From contig OX104134.1 of the NCBI GenBank assembly GCA_944470555.2, forward strand, positions 116,430,701-116,494,700: a DNA stretch of 64,000 nt, given 5' to 3'. The notes beneath the pieces were generated by a model. The model saw nothing but the letters and a program-made list of their open reading frames with translations, was not told the DNA's origin and searched no databases. This document shows, one piece after another, positions 11,341-22,299 of this stretch. The DNA is from Heterobilharzia americana (taxonomy: Eukaryota > Platyhelminthes > Trematoda > Strigeidida > Schistosomatidae). Positions within the stretch are counted from its first letter, which is position 1, and each line of letters starts with the position of its first letter. The position numbers and the translations under genes are program-made.

Positions 11341-12793
11341 TTTGGATTTCGTCAGCGTTGGTCAACTGGCTTCCTTTAATCCTGAGTCCTCAGCCGCACT
11401 ATGTAAGTTAAACAGGTTAGGTTATCTTCATTCACATTCATGAGACATGTATTTAGTCAATGAACAGCTCGTCGAAGATATCATATTCCAGGTCAATAAA
11501 ACAACTTACTTTACCACTTAAAGAATGTTATATTTACTCAGTGTTGTTGATTAAACTACTCAAATTACTATATATTCCCCTACTTTTCTCTTAACGGCTT
11601 TTATTGCGTTTACTTTGTTTGGCTGGTGGATGGATCGAATAGCAAACATCTTGAAGTTCCGTGGATTTTTCTAACCATACCTTGTGCTATTTGCTGCTAT
11701 ATGACTTCAGGTGTTAGTGTACAATTTATGTTATTTATCATCAAACGTAGACCCACCTGTTCTTATTATTATTCCAAAAAAACGAGATAGCCTTCTGACT
11801 TTGGGCGACTCGAGTACGTGAAACTCACACAGAACAAACCCCTTAGTACACTTTTGTGAAGTTTGCCTTGCTGATGTCATGTAGGGAGAAATTGAGAGCT
11901 CAGCATGTTATCTATCTATCAACTTCCGGTAACATAATATCAGCAAAAACGTTTAGCGCTACAAAAATTTGTAGCTTCATGATTCAGTTGTGAAGAGCAG
12001 AACAAAATATACATGCATCACGAAGACGCAGGAGCACGGTCCATACAAGAGTAATCTAGGGTAATTTTGCATTTGGCTCTTGGATTGATCTAGGTAAGAT
12101 TCTCACTTCAGTCGTGGCTTGGTGTTCTGAAGCCATGATAATGATGAAGAAATACTGGTTGGCCGCGTAAGAACGTCTATCTCCGAACCTACGTTTGCTA
12201 TAGATAAAATATTACAACCCTCAAAGTAATGTCCTTGTTCCAAATATTTATGTTCGTCTCCTAGCTGCTCTGTGATCTGTTTACCTCCAATGCATAAATT
12301 AGGCAATCTGAGTACAAAATCCCACGTAGCGCAAAATTGCTAGATTCTAATGAGATAAGGAATTCAGGAAAATTCTCTGCTATAGCTATGTATGCCAGTG
12401 AAGAAAACCACAATAGGATGGCACAAGGTGAAAACTTAAAAATTACATACCAGGGTGGAGGGAAAGATTGATCGGCAGATAAAATACTGGAGATTTCTAG
12501 CAGACCCGTCTCCAACGTATATTCTGTCCGCGGCAAACCAGAGAGCCAGGACTCAGAGATGACCAAGCTGTGCAACTCTGTTAAACAGTTACTACGATCT
12601 CGAAGTCCTAGTCCACGTAGAACTCCACAGAAACGCGTCTAAGCGCATCGCAGCAACTCGCGAGGTTGACCGAAAACTAAACCTAACACAGTGGAAAACC
12701 CTGAGGAGTGAGCTCAGTCATACTTAGCTTGACAAAGGTGAAAAAGTCACGCGAAACACGAAAAGCCCCTTAGGTTCTGTTCTATCCCCGGAC

Positions 12794-13735
12794 ATGTGTT
12801 TCGACCACGTCCATATAGGTATCGTAGGACCTCTACCAGAATCTAATGGATGTACTCACCTTTTCACCTGCTCAGATCGTCTTACGAGATGGCTAGAAGC
12901 AGTACCTATTAAGGATATTACTGCTGAGACTGTCGCCCGTGTTTTCGCGAAGAGATGGATCGCGAAACTTGGATGTCCATCCTACGTAACGACCAGCCGA
13001 GGGCGCCAATTCGGGTGTGGATTGTTTCACGCTTTAAGGTTGCACCCGGTTCCGAACGACAGCCTACCATCCACAAGCAAATGGCATGGTAGAGCGTTTC
13101 CGTCGACAGCTGAAAGCTTCCCTTTCAGCTGCAAACATACCTCAGTGAACCGAGTTTCTGCCTCTAGTCCTACTAGGTATTCGTAACGCCCTGAAAGTTG
13201 ATGCTGGATGTACCCCTGCAGAACTCGTCTATGGGACCACTCTTCGCCCACCAGGTGAATTCGTTTCTCCTCCAACTTTCAAACATGTTTCCGACAGGGC
13301 ATCTTACGTGACTAGGCTTACTAACGCAATGCGTTCAGTTAGGCCTTCTCCGGTTAGACCTCAAACGACTGATGTCTTCGTTCACCCCAATTTACAAAAG
13401 ACATCACACGTGTTTATTCACCACGACGCCGTTCGTCGACCACTTGAACCACCCTACGACGGGCCATTCAAAGTGATCAAGTGACATGAGAAATTCTACA
13501 TAATTGAGCGAAACGGACGTGAAGATACTGTCAGTATCGACCGTTTGAAACCAGCTTATTTCGAAGGCAACCCCATTATAAGTGACGTTTCAGCTCGCTA
13601 CAACCGACCGACGGATAGCTCAATTATCGAAATTCTTGGCGACGTGCCTGGTAATGCACAGTTACAACAACCATCGGTGCAACAGAAAACACGATCAGGT
13701 CGGACCGTCAGGTTCCCAGAGTAATTGAAGTCGTA
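12794..13735 (+). pseudogene. Gypsy integrase remnant
   Basis: The open part gives MCFDHVHIGIVGPLP, then CSDRLTRWLEAVPI and GCPSYVTTSRGRQF. In retroviral-type integrases the first catalytic Asp sits just before IVGP and the second in TTDRG. Here they are Gly and Ser, so two members of the D,D-35-E triad are lost. The Glu region (ANGMVERF) is still readable in another frame. Frameshifts follow after 13020. Downstream fragments up to about 13735 cover the integrase C-terminal domain. Confidence 0.7.
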
Positions 13736-14247
13736 TTCAACTTAGTGGTGTGAAATAAGATGTGTCAACCATATATTTTTTTAGTTCAGTACTTTTTTCC
13801 GAGGCATTATGTTTCTTATTTACCAGCAATACGAAACTCCTCGTACATTTTGCCTTTTTATGCCAATTTTTTTATTACCATGTAATGAAACTTTTTAAAA
13901 AAAGCAGTGAAAATAAGCGTAAACTTTATTTTCGATACACTTGTATGTACATAATTCCCACTTTTACGAAGCGTCTTCATGGTATTAAAGACTCTCATTT
14001 ATATTCCAGGTGCAACGAGCACTGGACGAAACACCAAAGAAAAATGAGGACTGCGATCGACGTCCAATTCGACTTATTGTATTTTATTTTCCACTTGCCA
14101 TGACACTCTAGAATAAGTTCAGATAATCAGGGGCTACTTCACGCAGTGAGCTCATCGGAAGAGTTTTACCAGTGGGGGAACCACTGGGTTTTTACTTCCA
14201 GCTGGTATCGTCCTAGGGTCATCACGAACCCACTGGGGGGAGTGATC

Positions 14248-14588
14248 TGTAGCGTCACACACTTCCCCAAAATCAATAGCCTACGGTTTGACGACTTTCG
14301 ACATTGATGCTGACCTTGATAGTTTAACTGGACTCGCTAAGCTGAAGGCACCCGGTCAAGCATCCTCGCCATTTGGCACGCTGTCGTGTTACGTTGCACT
14401 GCTCGTATTCGACTCTCTAGCCAGTTAGTTGGAACGCATAGGTATTTTGGCACAACCATCCAAATATACTATTCCACCCGACTATGCTATCGTGTTCTTC
14501 CTTGGTCTCGTATTCGTAGGTATATAACAAGTCCGAATAATTAGTGATTGGTCTTTGCGTCTATCAAGTTCGCACCAGGACAAATCCT
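14248..14588 (+). repeat. 3' LTR of deleted Gypsy copy
   Basis: It starts TGTAGCGTCACAC after a purine-rich tract (GGGGGGAGTGATC) and ends near CACCAGGACAAATCC. It is the same length (341 bp) as the LTR at 19788-20128 and clearly homologous, but diverged. Confidence 0.75.
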
Positions 14589-15286
14589 AAAATGTTTTAT
14601 TTCACGCATATGAAATGTGTTAAGGTAAGGATTTATGTAACTTGTTCTAATTCGGAAAGTCAAACACTGAGCTGTTCAGTGGGATTACCTTGAAAATAGC
14701 AATGACGTGAGAAAGTTTCTAAGCTCAAAAGTTCAATCTAACAGTGACTGACCTTACTGGATACCTCAGCAAATAGTGGATTGAACAATCCTGTTTCTTA
14801 ATTTCGGCTCCAATATCAGTTTCTCGTAAGATAAACAACCCTTATTGGTTAGTTATTTCAGTGGTTGACAGTGCGACCTTTAGCGTGACTTACTAGGTTG
14901 CCAGGTAATGATCCAAAGTGGTTGATTTTACTGTTGGCTACCTTCAAATACGCTCTGTAAGAGACTTTAATCATTGAAGGTTTGACAACAAGAAGTAGAA
15001 AACGTCGGGATTCCACACCAGAACCCACTCACACTTCAAGTGTTTGTATTTCATAACAGCATAGCAGGGGAGCACGATTGCACTGAGTGGTCAGTCAGAC
15101 TGTAGGCAGCGGGCAGCGTTCTAACGTTTGTATCTGGAAGACAGCATATTTACACTACTACGGTATTTTTCATAAATGCGTGGACACAATAAAATGACCG
15201 GCACAGTATAAGCCAACTTATCACATATTGGTGTCATGGGGCTGGAATTAAATTGTTCGACAAGTAATACAAAAGATAATCCCTCT
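14589..15286. other. Unassigned stretch
   Basis: No gene or repeat that I can name between the Gypsy copy and the defective RTE-like element. Confidence 0.4.
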
Positions 15287-17416
15287 AGTTCACTAGTTAC
15301 TAGCCGATCCTAAGCCCGGATAAAGAGTGAAGATTGGGCATAGGGCTAGCAACCCTACTCCATAAAACCTATCCAATCGCTAAACAAACTTCAAAGCACA
15401 AAGAAAATATAAAAAATAAAAATAAACTTATTCCTTGCTGGAATCAGGGAGACGAAATGACGCCGGTTGGTGAAAGCCTTCGGGAAGCCAATTGACCGAT
15501 GTGTCTTCGCCTCTCTCGATGAAAGCGAAAGTAAGAATGGGGACATGGAATATCCGAACAATATTTGAAGCTGGCTGGCAAGGCTTCACAGATTGCAAAA
15601 GAGATGAGAAGGCTTGGCATAGAAGTGTCAGGCTGGGAATCTGCGAAAGCAGATGGAATGGAAATGGACTCTCCAAACTGTCAACTGGAGAGTCAATAAT
15701 CTACTCCGATATTGTCACCCAGACGACAACCACGAGCACACTGAGTTTTCGAGTGGCTGTCATGATGTCTCCAGGAGCATCGAAGGCTCTCCATCATGCA
15801 GTGGGAACCAATCTCCTTCTGCAGGATCAGGACCATGACAGCAAGATTCAAGTGAAAAGGAGGGAAAGTCACAATCATACAATGCTACACTACACACCTA
15901 CAAATAATGCAGGTCGAGAGAAGAAGGAGGAATTCTACAGACAACTACAATCAACACTGGACAAGACCCCAACTCAGTTGGCGACATCAAAATTCATTCT
16001 AATGGGTGGGGTGACATGAATGCCAAACTGGGAGCAGACAACACAGGAAGAGAACCAATCACGGGTCGAGAATCACTCGGTGAAATGATGAATAAGAATG
16101 GAGAACTGTTTGTAGATTACTGAGCATTCAATGATTTGGTGATTGGAGTCAGGCAGTGTGTACAAACACAAGAGTATTCACAAGGCAGCGACATGGATTT
16201 GATTTCACCAGACACCAGGACACACTACACTGAAAATCAGATCGACTTCATCTCAATGTGAAGAAAGTGGAGACACAGCCTACTGGACACAAGATCAGAC
16301 AGATCAAGAAGGGGAGCAGATGTGGGTTCACACCACTCACTATCTACTGCAAGGAACCTGCCTTCCAAATCAAGTTGAAAGCGTCCAAAGAAGCTGGTGA
16401 TAGACCACAGTTCAAGTTGAACACTCAGAACAGAAACTGAAGGACGAAACTACAAAAGACGTTCTCATGTCAGTCAGCCATCGAGATAAAATGGGAGATA
16501 TCGAGCAACATCGATAAAGGAACCTGTGTGGAAGAACACTGGAACTGTTTGAAAGAGGTGTGGAAGGAAACCTGCATAACTGTGCTAGGAATGAAGAAGA
16601 AACAGGACAAGGAATGGATCTCGATGGATGCATGGAAGCTGATAGAGGAGGGAGTGGAAGATGGCGAAGTAGAAGATGAGCCAGTTCAAGGATGCAGAAC
16701 TAAAAGAGGAACTGAACACAACCTATAAAACACTACAGTGGACAAGGAAGTGAATAGGAGTGTGCGCAAAGACAAAAGATACTTCTACGACACACTGGCA
16801 AGTGAAGACCAACATGCTGCAGGTAGGAGAGACAGAGACCTGACAACACTATATCAAATAACCAAGTTACTATCTGGGAGGAAAGAGATCAACACAGACG
16901 AAACCAATGAAAGATAGTGAAGGAAACCTAGTCACCAAAGAGGATAAAGAAAGAAAACGATGGGCTGACCACTTCAAAAAGCTCTTGAATCGACCACCAC
17001 CTGCAACTCGTCCAGAAATACCACCAGCATCCGAAGCACAGAACTACCAGTGAACACAAGCCCTCCGACAAAAGCCGAAGTCCTGAACGCCATAAAACTG
17101 CTGAAATCGGGAATAGCAACAGGACAAGATGGAATTCCTCCAGAAGCACTGAAAACAGACACAGAGACAACAGCAGACATGTCCACACCACTACTACAGA
17201 AGTTTCGGAAGGAAGGAGAGTTACCTGCCTTCCGAGAAAACTATTCGGAGACATCACGCTGCAGGCCATCGTGTGGAATCTAAAGGGGAAACGACGAGTA
17301 GGGCGTCCGAATCGAGGGTGACATGGAGGAGATCGGTTGAGGAAGAAATGAAAGCTTGTTGGCAGTTGTGGAGCCAGATTGAAAGGATTGCAGAGAACAG
17401 AGTGCAATGGTGACGG
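15287..17416 (+). mobile_element. Defective RTE-like element, copy 1
   Basis: It begins at GTTCACTAGTTACTAGCC, the same 5' end as the element at 41796-45022. Endonuclease remnants run to about 17040 and a short piece before the RT region to about 17235. The sequence then jumps to the extreme 3' coding end (GKRRVGRP-like, 17285-17410), so the RT domain is deleted. It is almost identical to copy 2 (57083-58935) at a constant offset of 41796 up to 17061, but the flanks are unrelated. Its own 3' tail is cut off at 17416, where the left Gypsy arm begins. Confidence 0.85.
15492..16260 (+). pseudogene. RTE-like endonuclease, frameshifted
   Basis: APE-type endonuclease motifs are visible: GTWNIRT (motif with catalytic Asn, near 15545), CESRWNG (catalytic Glu) and, in another frame, DMNAKLGADN (Asp/Asn motif, 16015-16045). 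Two nearby indels around 15565 and 15630 throw the frame out and back, and a further shift lies near 16010. A stop (TGA) at about 16121 is absent from copy 2. The SDH motif near 16330 reads SHH in a shifted frame. Confidence 0.75.
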
Positions 17417-17479
17417 CTCCGCACTTTCAATGACCTGGTAACTTACTACCGAAAGTTTATCCTCGACTGTGCCTCTGTC

Positions 17480-18308
17480 ATGAGACCACCCACGGGTCTA
17501 CCTCGAAGAATTACGAGGTGCGTGACTCTGGGCAACGTGGCTAGACTTGCTTTTTCTGAAGTCAAGGAAGCCATTTTGAACGCAACCATACTCATGCATC
17601 ACGACCCCAATGCTCCTTTGATTATTGCTGTTGATGCGTCTGGCTCAGAAACTGGAGCAGTTTTGTAACAGTTGACTGACATCCAGCCACAACCTTTAGC
17701 CTTTTTCTCGAGGCGGAGACAAGATGCAATGCATTTGGCAGGGAACTCCTAGCTATGTACTGCTCTGTACTCCATTTTCGACATTCGGTGGAAGGTCGTG
17801 ACTCCATTATTTTCACAGACCACAAACCGTTAACCTTCGCTCTCAGCTCGGCATGTGACAAATACTCCCCCCGTGAGTCGCGACAGCTGGATTACATTCC
17901 CCGGTTCACGGCAGATATTCGCCATATTCCTGGAGCAAATGACTCCGTGGCCGACGCGCTATCTAGGACAGCCTCGATAAACCACATCGAGGGTGTTGAT
18001 CTCGCTGAACTAGCTCAGTGTCAGAAAGGAGACCCTGAGCTGCATCATGAGATGTCGTCCACAACTCTCAAGCTACAACTGTGTCCATTAGGGTCAGGCA
18101 AGGATATAGTTTTATGCGACGTCTCTGCTAGCCAACCACACCCAATAGTTCCGAAGGGATATCGATGCAACGTCTTCAGTACGTTGCACAAACCGTCCCA
18201 TCCAGGTGTACGAGCCACCATCAGGCTTACTGCACAACGTTTCTGCTGGCCGGGAATGAACAAAGACGTTGAGGAGTGGGCTCAGTCGTACTCAGCTTGT
18301 CAGAAGTG
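17480..18308 (+). pseudogene. Gypsy RNase H and integrase zinc-binding remnant
   Basis: LIIAVDASGSETGAVL is the RNase H start (D-A-S motif), followed at once by a TAA where Gln is usual. A second frame (17755-18309) carries FTDHKPL, then IPGANDSVADALSR, then the integrase N-terminal HPGVRATIRL...CWPGM region. The first Cys of the final C-x2-C zinc pair is Tyr (SYSACQ), and a stop follows CQK. The domains are in normal order but the protein is broken. Confidence 0.8.
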
Positions 18309-18360
18309 AAAAGTCACGCGAAACACGAAAAGCCCCTTAGGTTCTGTTCTATCCCCGGAC

Positions 18361-19293
18361 ATGTGTTTCGACCACGTCCATATAGGTATCGTAGGACCTC
18401 TACCAGAATCTAATGGATGTACTCACCTTTTCACCTGCTCAGATCGTCTTACGAGATGGCTAGAAGCAGTACCTATTAAGGATATTACTGCTGAGACTGT
18501 CGCCCGTGTTTTCGCGAAGAGATGGATCGCGAAACTTGGATGTCCATCCTACGTAACGACCAGCCGAGGGCGCCAATTCGGGTGTGCATTATTTCACGCC
18601 TTAACTGCACTTTTAGGTTGCACTCGGTTCTGAACGACAGCCCGCCATCCACAAGCAAATGGCGCAGTAGAACGCTTCCATCGACAGCTGAAAGCTTCCC
18701 TTTCATCTGCAAGCATACCTCAGTGGACCGAGGCTTCGCCTCTAGTCCTACTGGGCATTCGTTACGCCTTGAAAGCTGGTGCTGGATGCACCTCTGCAGA
18801 ACTCGTCTACGCGACCGCTCTTCGCCTACCAGGTGGGTTTCTTTCCCCTTCAACCTTCAAACTTGTTTTCGACAGGACATCTTACGTGATTAGGCTTACA
18901 AACCCAATGCGTTCGGTTAGGCTCGCTCCCGTTAGGCCTCAAACAACCCATGTCTTCATCCACCCCGCTTCACAAAAGACGTCACACGTGTTCACTCGCC
19001 ATGATGCCGTCCGTCGACCACCTGAACCATCTTACGATGGACCGTCCAAAGTGATCAGGCGGCAAGAGAAATTCTATATGATCGGGCGAAACGGACGTGA
19101 AGATACCGTTAGCATCGACCGTTTGGAACCAGCCTATTCCGAGGGCAACCCCATCATAAGTGACGTTTCAGCTCACTATGGCCCAATCGTTGAGATTCTT
19201 GACGCTACGCCTGGTAGTGCACAGACACAACAACCGCCGGCGCAACAGAAACGCGGCCAGGTTCCCGGAGTATTTAAAGTCACATTCAACTAA
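18361..19293 (+). pseudogene. Gypsy integrase remnant (left arm)
   Basis: The first frame repeats the IGIVGPLP and TTSRGRQF substitutions that remove two catalytic Asp residues. It stops after LLGCTRF because of a frameshift. The catalytic Glu region (NGAVERFH-like) lies in another frame. The C-terminal domain is open at 18769-19293, with PSYDGPSKVIRRQEKFYMI and DTVSIDRLEPAY, a DNA-binding fold typical of Gypsy integrases. Confidence 0.8.
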
Positions 19294-19787
19294 GTGGTGT
19301 GGAACAAAATGTCCCGACCATTTCTTCAACCCAAAATTTTCGGGGCACCACTTTTCTTATTCACTGGTAATGCTAAAACCTTCCGACATTTCACACTTTT
19401 GCATCAAGTTTCTACTACCACGTGGTCATACTTTTTGAAAAAAAGAAGGTAAGCATAAAATCTGTTTTCGATATATTTATATAAATGTCTCCCGATCTTG
19501 CGAAACATTTTCACGGCATTAAAGGCTCTTATTTATATTCTGGGTGCAACGGGCACTGAACGGAACGTCAAGGGACACCGAGGATCGCGATCGACGTACA
19601 ATTCGATTTATTGCATTTTTATCTCCCATTCGCCATGACATCCTAGAATAAGTTCAGACAACCGGGGACCGCTTCTTGCAGTGACAGTGACCCCATTGGA
19701 AGTTTTACCAGTGGAGAATCCACTGGATTTTTACTCCTGGCTGGCATCGTCTTGGGGTCTTCATGAACCCACTATGGAGGAGCGATC

Positions 19788-20128
19788 TGTGGCACCACAC
19801 CCTCCTCCAGAATCAATTGCCTAACGTTCGAGGAGATTCAACATTGACGCTGACCCTCATAGCTTAATTCGACCCGCTAAGCTGAAGGCACCCGGTCGAG
19901 CATCAACGCCATTTGGCATGCTGTCTTGTTACGTCGCACTGCTCGTAATCGACCCTCTAGCCAGTTAGATCGAACGTATCGGTAAATTGGCATGACCTCG
20001 CAAATTTACTACTCCATTCGACTACTCTATTGTGTTCCCTCTTGGTCTCACATACGTGGCCATATAACAAGTACGGATAATTAGTGATTGGCCTCTCCGT
20101 CTGCCAATTTCGCACCAGGACAATTCCT
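19788..20128 (+). repeat. 3' LTR of left-arm Gypsy copy
   Basis: It starts TGTGGCACCACACC after a purine-rich GGAGGAGCGATC tract and ends near CACCAGGACAATTCCT. It is 341 bp and mirrored exactly at 26719-27059. Confidence 0.85.
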
Positions 20129-20447
20129 AGAACTTCTATAACTCTGATTTGTAATTCCTTCTACTGGGGCCAGCGCGAATAGTGCTTATCTGGCTTCAAC
20201 CCTATGCGATGAGTTTTTGAAATGTTGCTATGTTCCCAATGTCTCGGAAATCCGTGTAAGACGATATGAGAACAGGCGGTGGAGAAAAGCACAAAGAGGT
20301 TGACGTGTCCAAAGCTCATAGCAACGGGCTTTAACGTTCAGTACCAGAATGATCAAATGGACATCAAAGTATAGGGTCTATAAGGAATGTAACGACATGC
20401 CGAAGTCAAGCTAAGTACCGACCCGCTTTTGTGACCAACGCAAGTCC

Positions 20448-20502
<55 letters not shown>
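20448..20502. repeat. (ATA)n microsatellite in left arm
   Basis: About 18 triplets. The mirrored tract in the right arm is 27 bases shorter. The minus-strand poly-Leu frame across it is an artefact of the repeat. Confidence 0.95.
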
Positions 20503-20503
<1 letters not shown>

Positions 20504-22299
20504 TGTATTTCAAATGGCAAATTAAACGAACATGTACCGTTTTAACAGACGATATCTGAATGCTATCGTTCCCGGTGAGGCTGAGAAAACTTAAAAACAA
20601 TAAATCGTCACACCCTACGTATTCCGCCAGAGGTCTCAATTATTCTCACTTCGCTGGTCTTAAATACTGGTTATTAATGCTTTCGCTATAGAAGAATAGC
20701 GGATGGTAACACAGGTGTTGCGGCTCGTTGTGAGCCTTAAACACGTAAATGTTATTTATCTTTAACGCTTCACTTAATTATTCTTATAAATAGTAAAAAT
20801 ACGTAGAATATCAAATCCCGAACATAAATAGGGCTAAAAAATGCCAACGTTTGGTAGGTTTTTTGCCGTCTGCAGACAGCATGTGAAGTTGGATTCAAAT
20901 CCTGGTAAGAAACTCTTGACAAAGCCTGTGACCAGTATCACACAGTGTCAAGCAACATGTGGTTCTTGCTTGGGTCTATGTTCTTGAAAACAAATTCGTT
21001 GGGGTAAGTCAGGCTAGTCATAATTCACTCCAGAAACCGTTGTCAATTTTAGGTCCAAGGTATGTATAGTTTCCTCATTGAACCATACCACATGTCTTCA
21101 AGATCAGCGCTTCACATGAGGTCGGTTTCGGTTTTCTTCTTTACAAGGTGAGTGGCTGTTATTGGTCTGAGAACCTGTACGTTCGGAAAAATCTCAAGCT
21201 TTGTTGCCATTTCACCTCAGGAGACCACGCCAATATTCTTTAGGGGCAGTCAGAACACTTTTCATAATCCTCCAGCTCTATATGAACTAGGTTACTCCTC
21301 AGCGAAAGCCATTTGTCCGGGTGCATGAAATAGTTTCTGATGCTCCCGGTCCCCTTCGGAATATATTCGGAGGCATAAAATGTCTTAAGGGAAACATGCA
21401 AAGCATGTACAAAGGGCATGCCATTCCTCCTAAGTAATCATATATCAGATGCATCTCTGAAAATTGACGCTGAATGATCCATCCACGATAAGCTGTACAA
21501 GTAACCTGTTAAGTGAATTACAGCCTGAACTCAGAAAGTGGGCGAATTTTAATCTAATGATTACTGAAGGCAAATCACAGTTAAGTAATCTTTTCCTGCA
21601 TCCTTATCAAAGTACCCAACTTTTGACTCGGTTGATCATAGGATCTTACCTAATGAGAAGACTTTCATTCACGTAATTTCTCCAGGGGTCATTAAACGTG
21701 AGCAAAAACGTGATGTGTCCATCTGTAACATTCCGAACAAGTTACCCCTTAACTCTATCCGCTCATATCTCCTTTAGGCTACAAACCTTTTGGCTGCTCT
21801 ATGTTGCCGTTCGCGAACCCAAAAGTTGGAACCACATCCCAGTCGCCCCATCGTTGGTAACTTCGACTCGCCAAACGCGGAAGTCGAACTCATGAGTTCC
21901 CTGCCAAATGTCACGAATGCGCACGGATTCGAGCATGTACACATTGCCCCTGGTGTTATGACTGTCGAAAAAGGCAAGCAGCCAATTTCGAGGAGCGCTC
22001 ACCCTCTCCTTCTGGCTCTGACGCATTATCCCAACCCTATTGTTCAGAATCTACCAAACCTACCTATCAACATGCAGAAATTTCCACAGCCCACCTACCC
22101 TCTAATAGTAGCACTTCTCCTAACCTGCAGATAACTGTGGATTCTGACAGTCCAAGAGAACCCAGTGGTGCGAGAACATGTCCAAAACACATGCTTATTT
22201 CTATAACTGATGTTAGAGGCGCTGATGGATTTTCTACAATTGCAAATCCGCCTGGAAACCCCGGGGGATTCACCACCTACAAATGTCCTGTCAGCAGTG

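Larger units (their letters stand above)
12474..14588 (+). mobile_element. Gypsy-type LTR element, internally deleted copy
   Basis: The left part (12474-12707) matches the gag end of the nearly complete element at 26719-31880, at roughly three-quarters identity. At about 12708 it jumps to the end of the integrase zinc-binding region, so protease, RT and RNase H are gone. Integrase core and C-terminal remnants (12742-13735) and one LTR (14248-14588) follow. A 5' LTR is missing. Within 12742-13019 the sequence is identical to the copies at 18309-18586 and in the right arm, while both sides are clearly diverged. Confidence 0.8.
17424..20128 (+). mobile_element. Gypsy-type element, 5'-truncated (left arm copy)
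   Basis: It begins inside the end of the RT region (NDLVTYYRKF) and continues through RNase H, integrase and the 3' LTR. It is a reverse-complement duplicate of 26719-29423 in the right arm (coordinates sum to 46847). There is no 5' LTR, gag, protease or RT palm. Its 5' edge abuts the cut 3' end of the defective RTE-like copy. Confidence 0.9.
17424..20612 (+). repeat. Left arm of 3.2 kb inverted duplication
   Basis: The reverse complement of 26261-29423. The arms include the truncated Gypsy sequence and about 480 bases of DNA beyond its LTR. Paired open frames translate identically (for example 17755-18309 with 28538-29092). I noticed one substitution near 17496, a one-base indel near 20437 and a 27-base difference in the ATA/TAT microsatellite. 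Confidence 0.93.

Noticed and set aside
20406..20639. Minus-strand open frame with long poly-Leu tract
   Set aside because: It is a translation of the ATA microsatellite and duplicated flank; the mirrored frame in the right arm shifts after the repeat.
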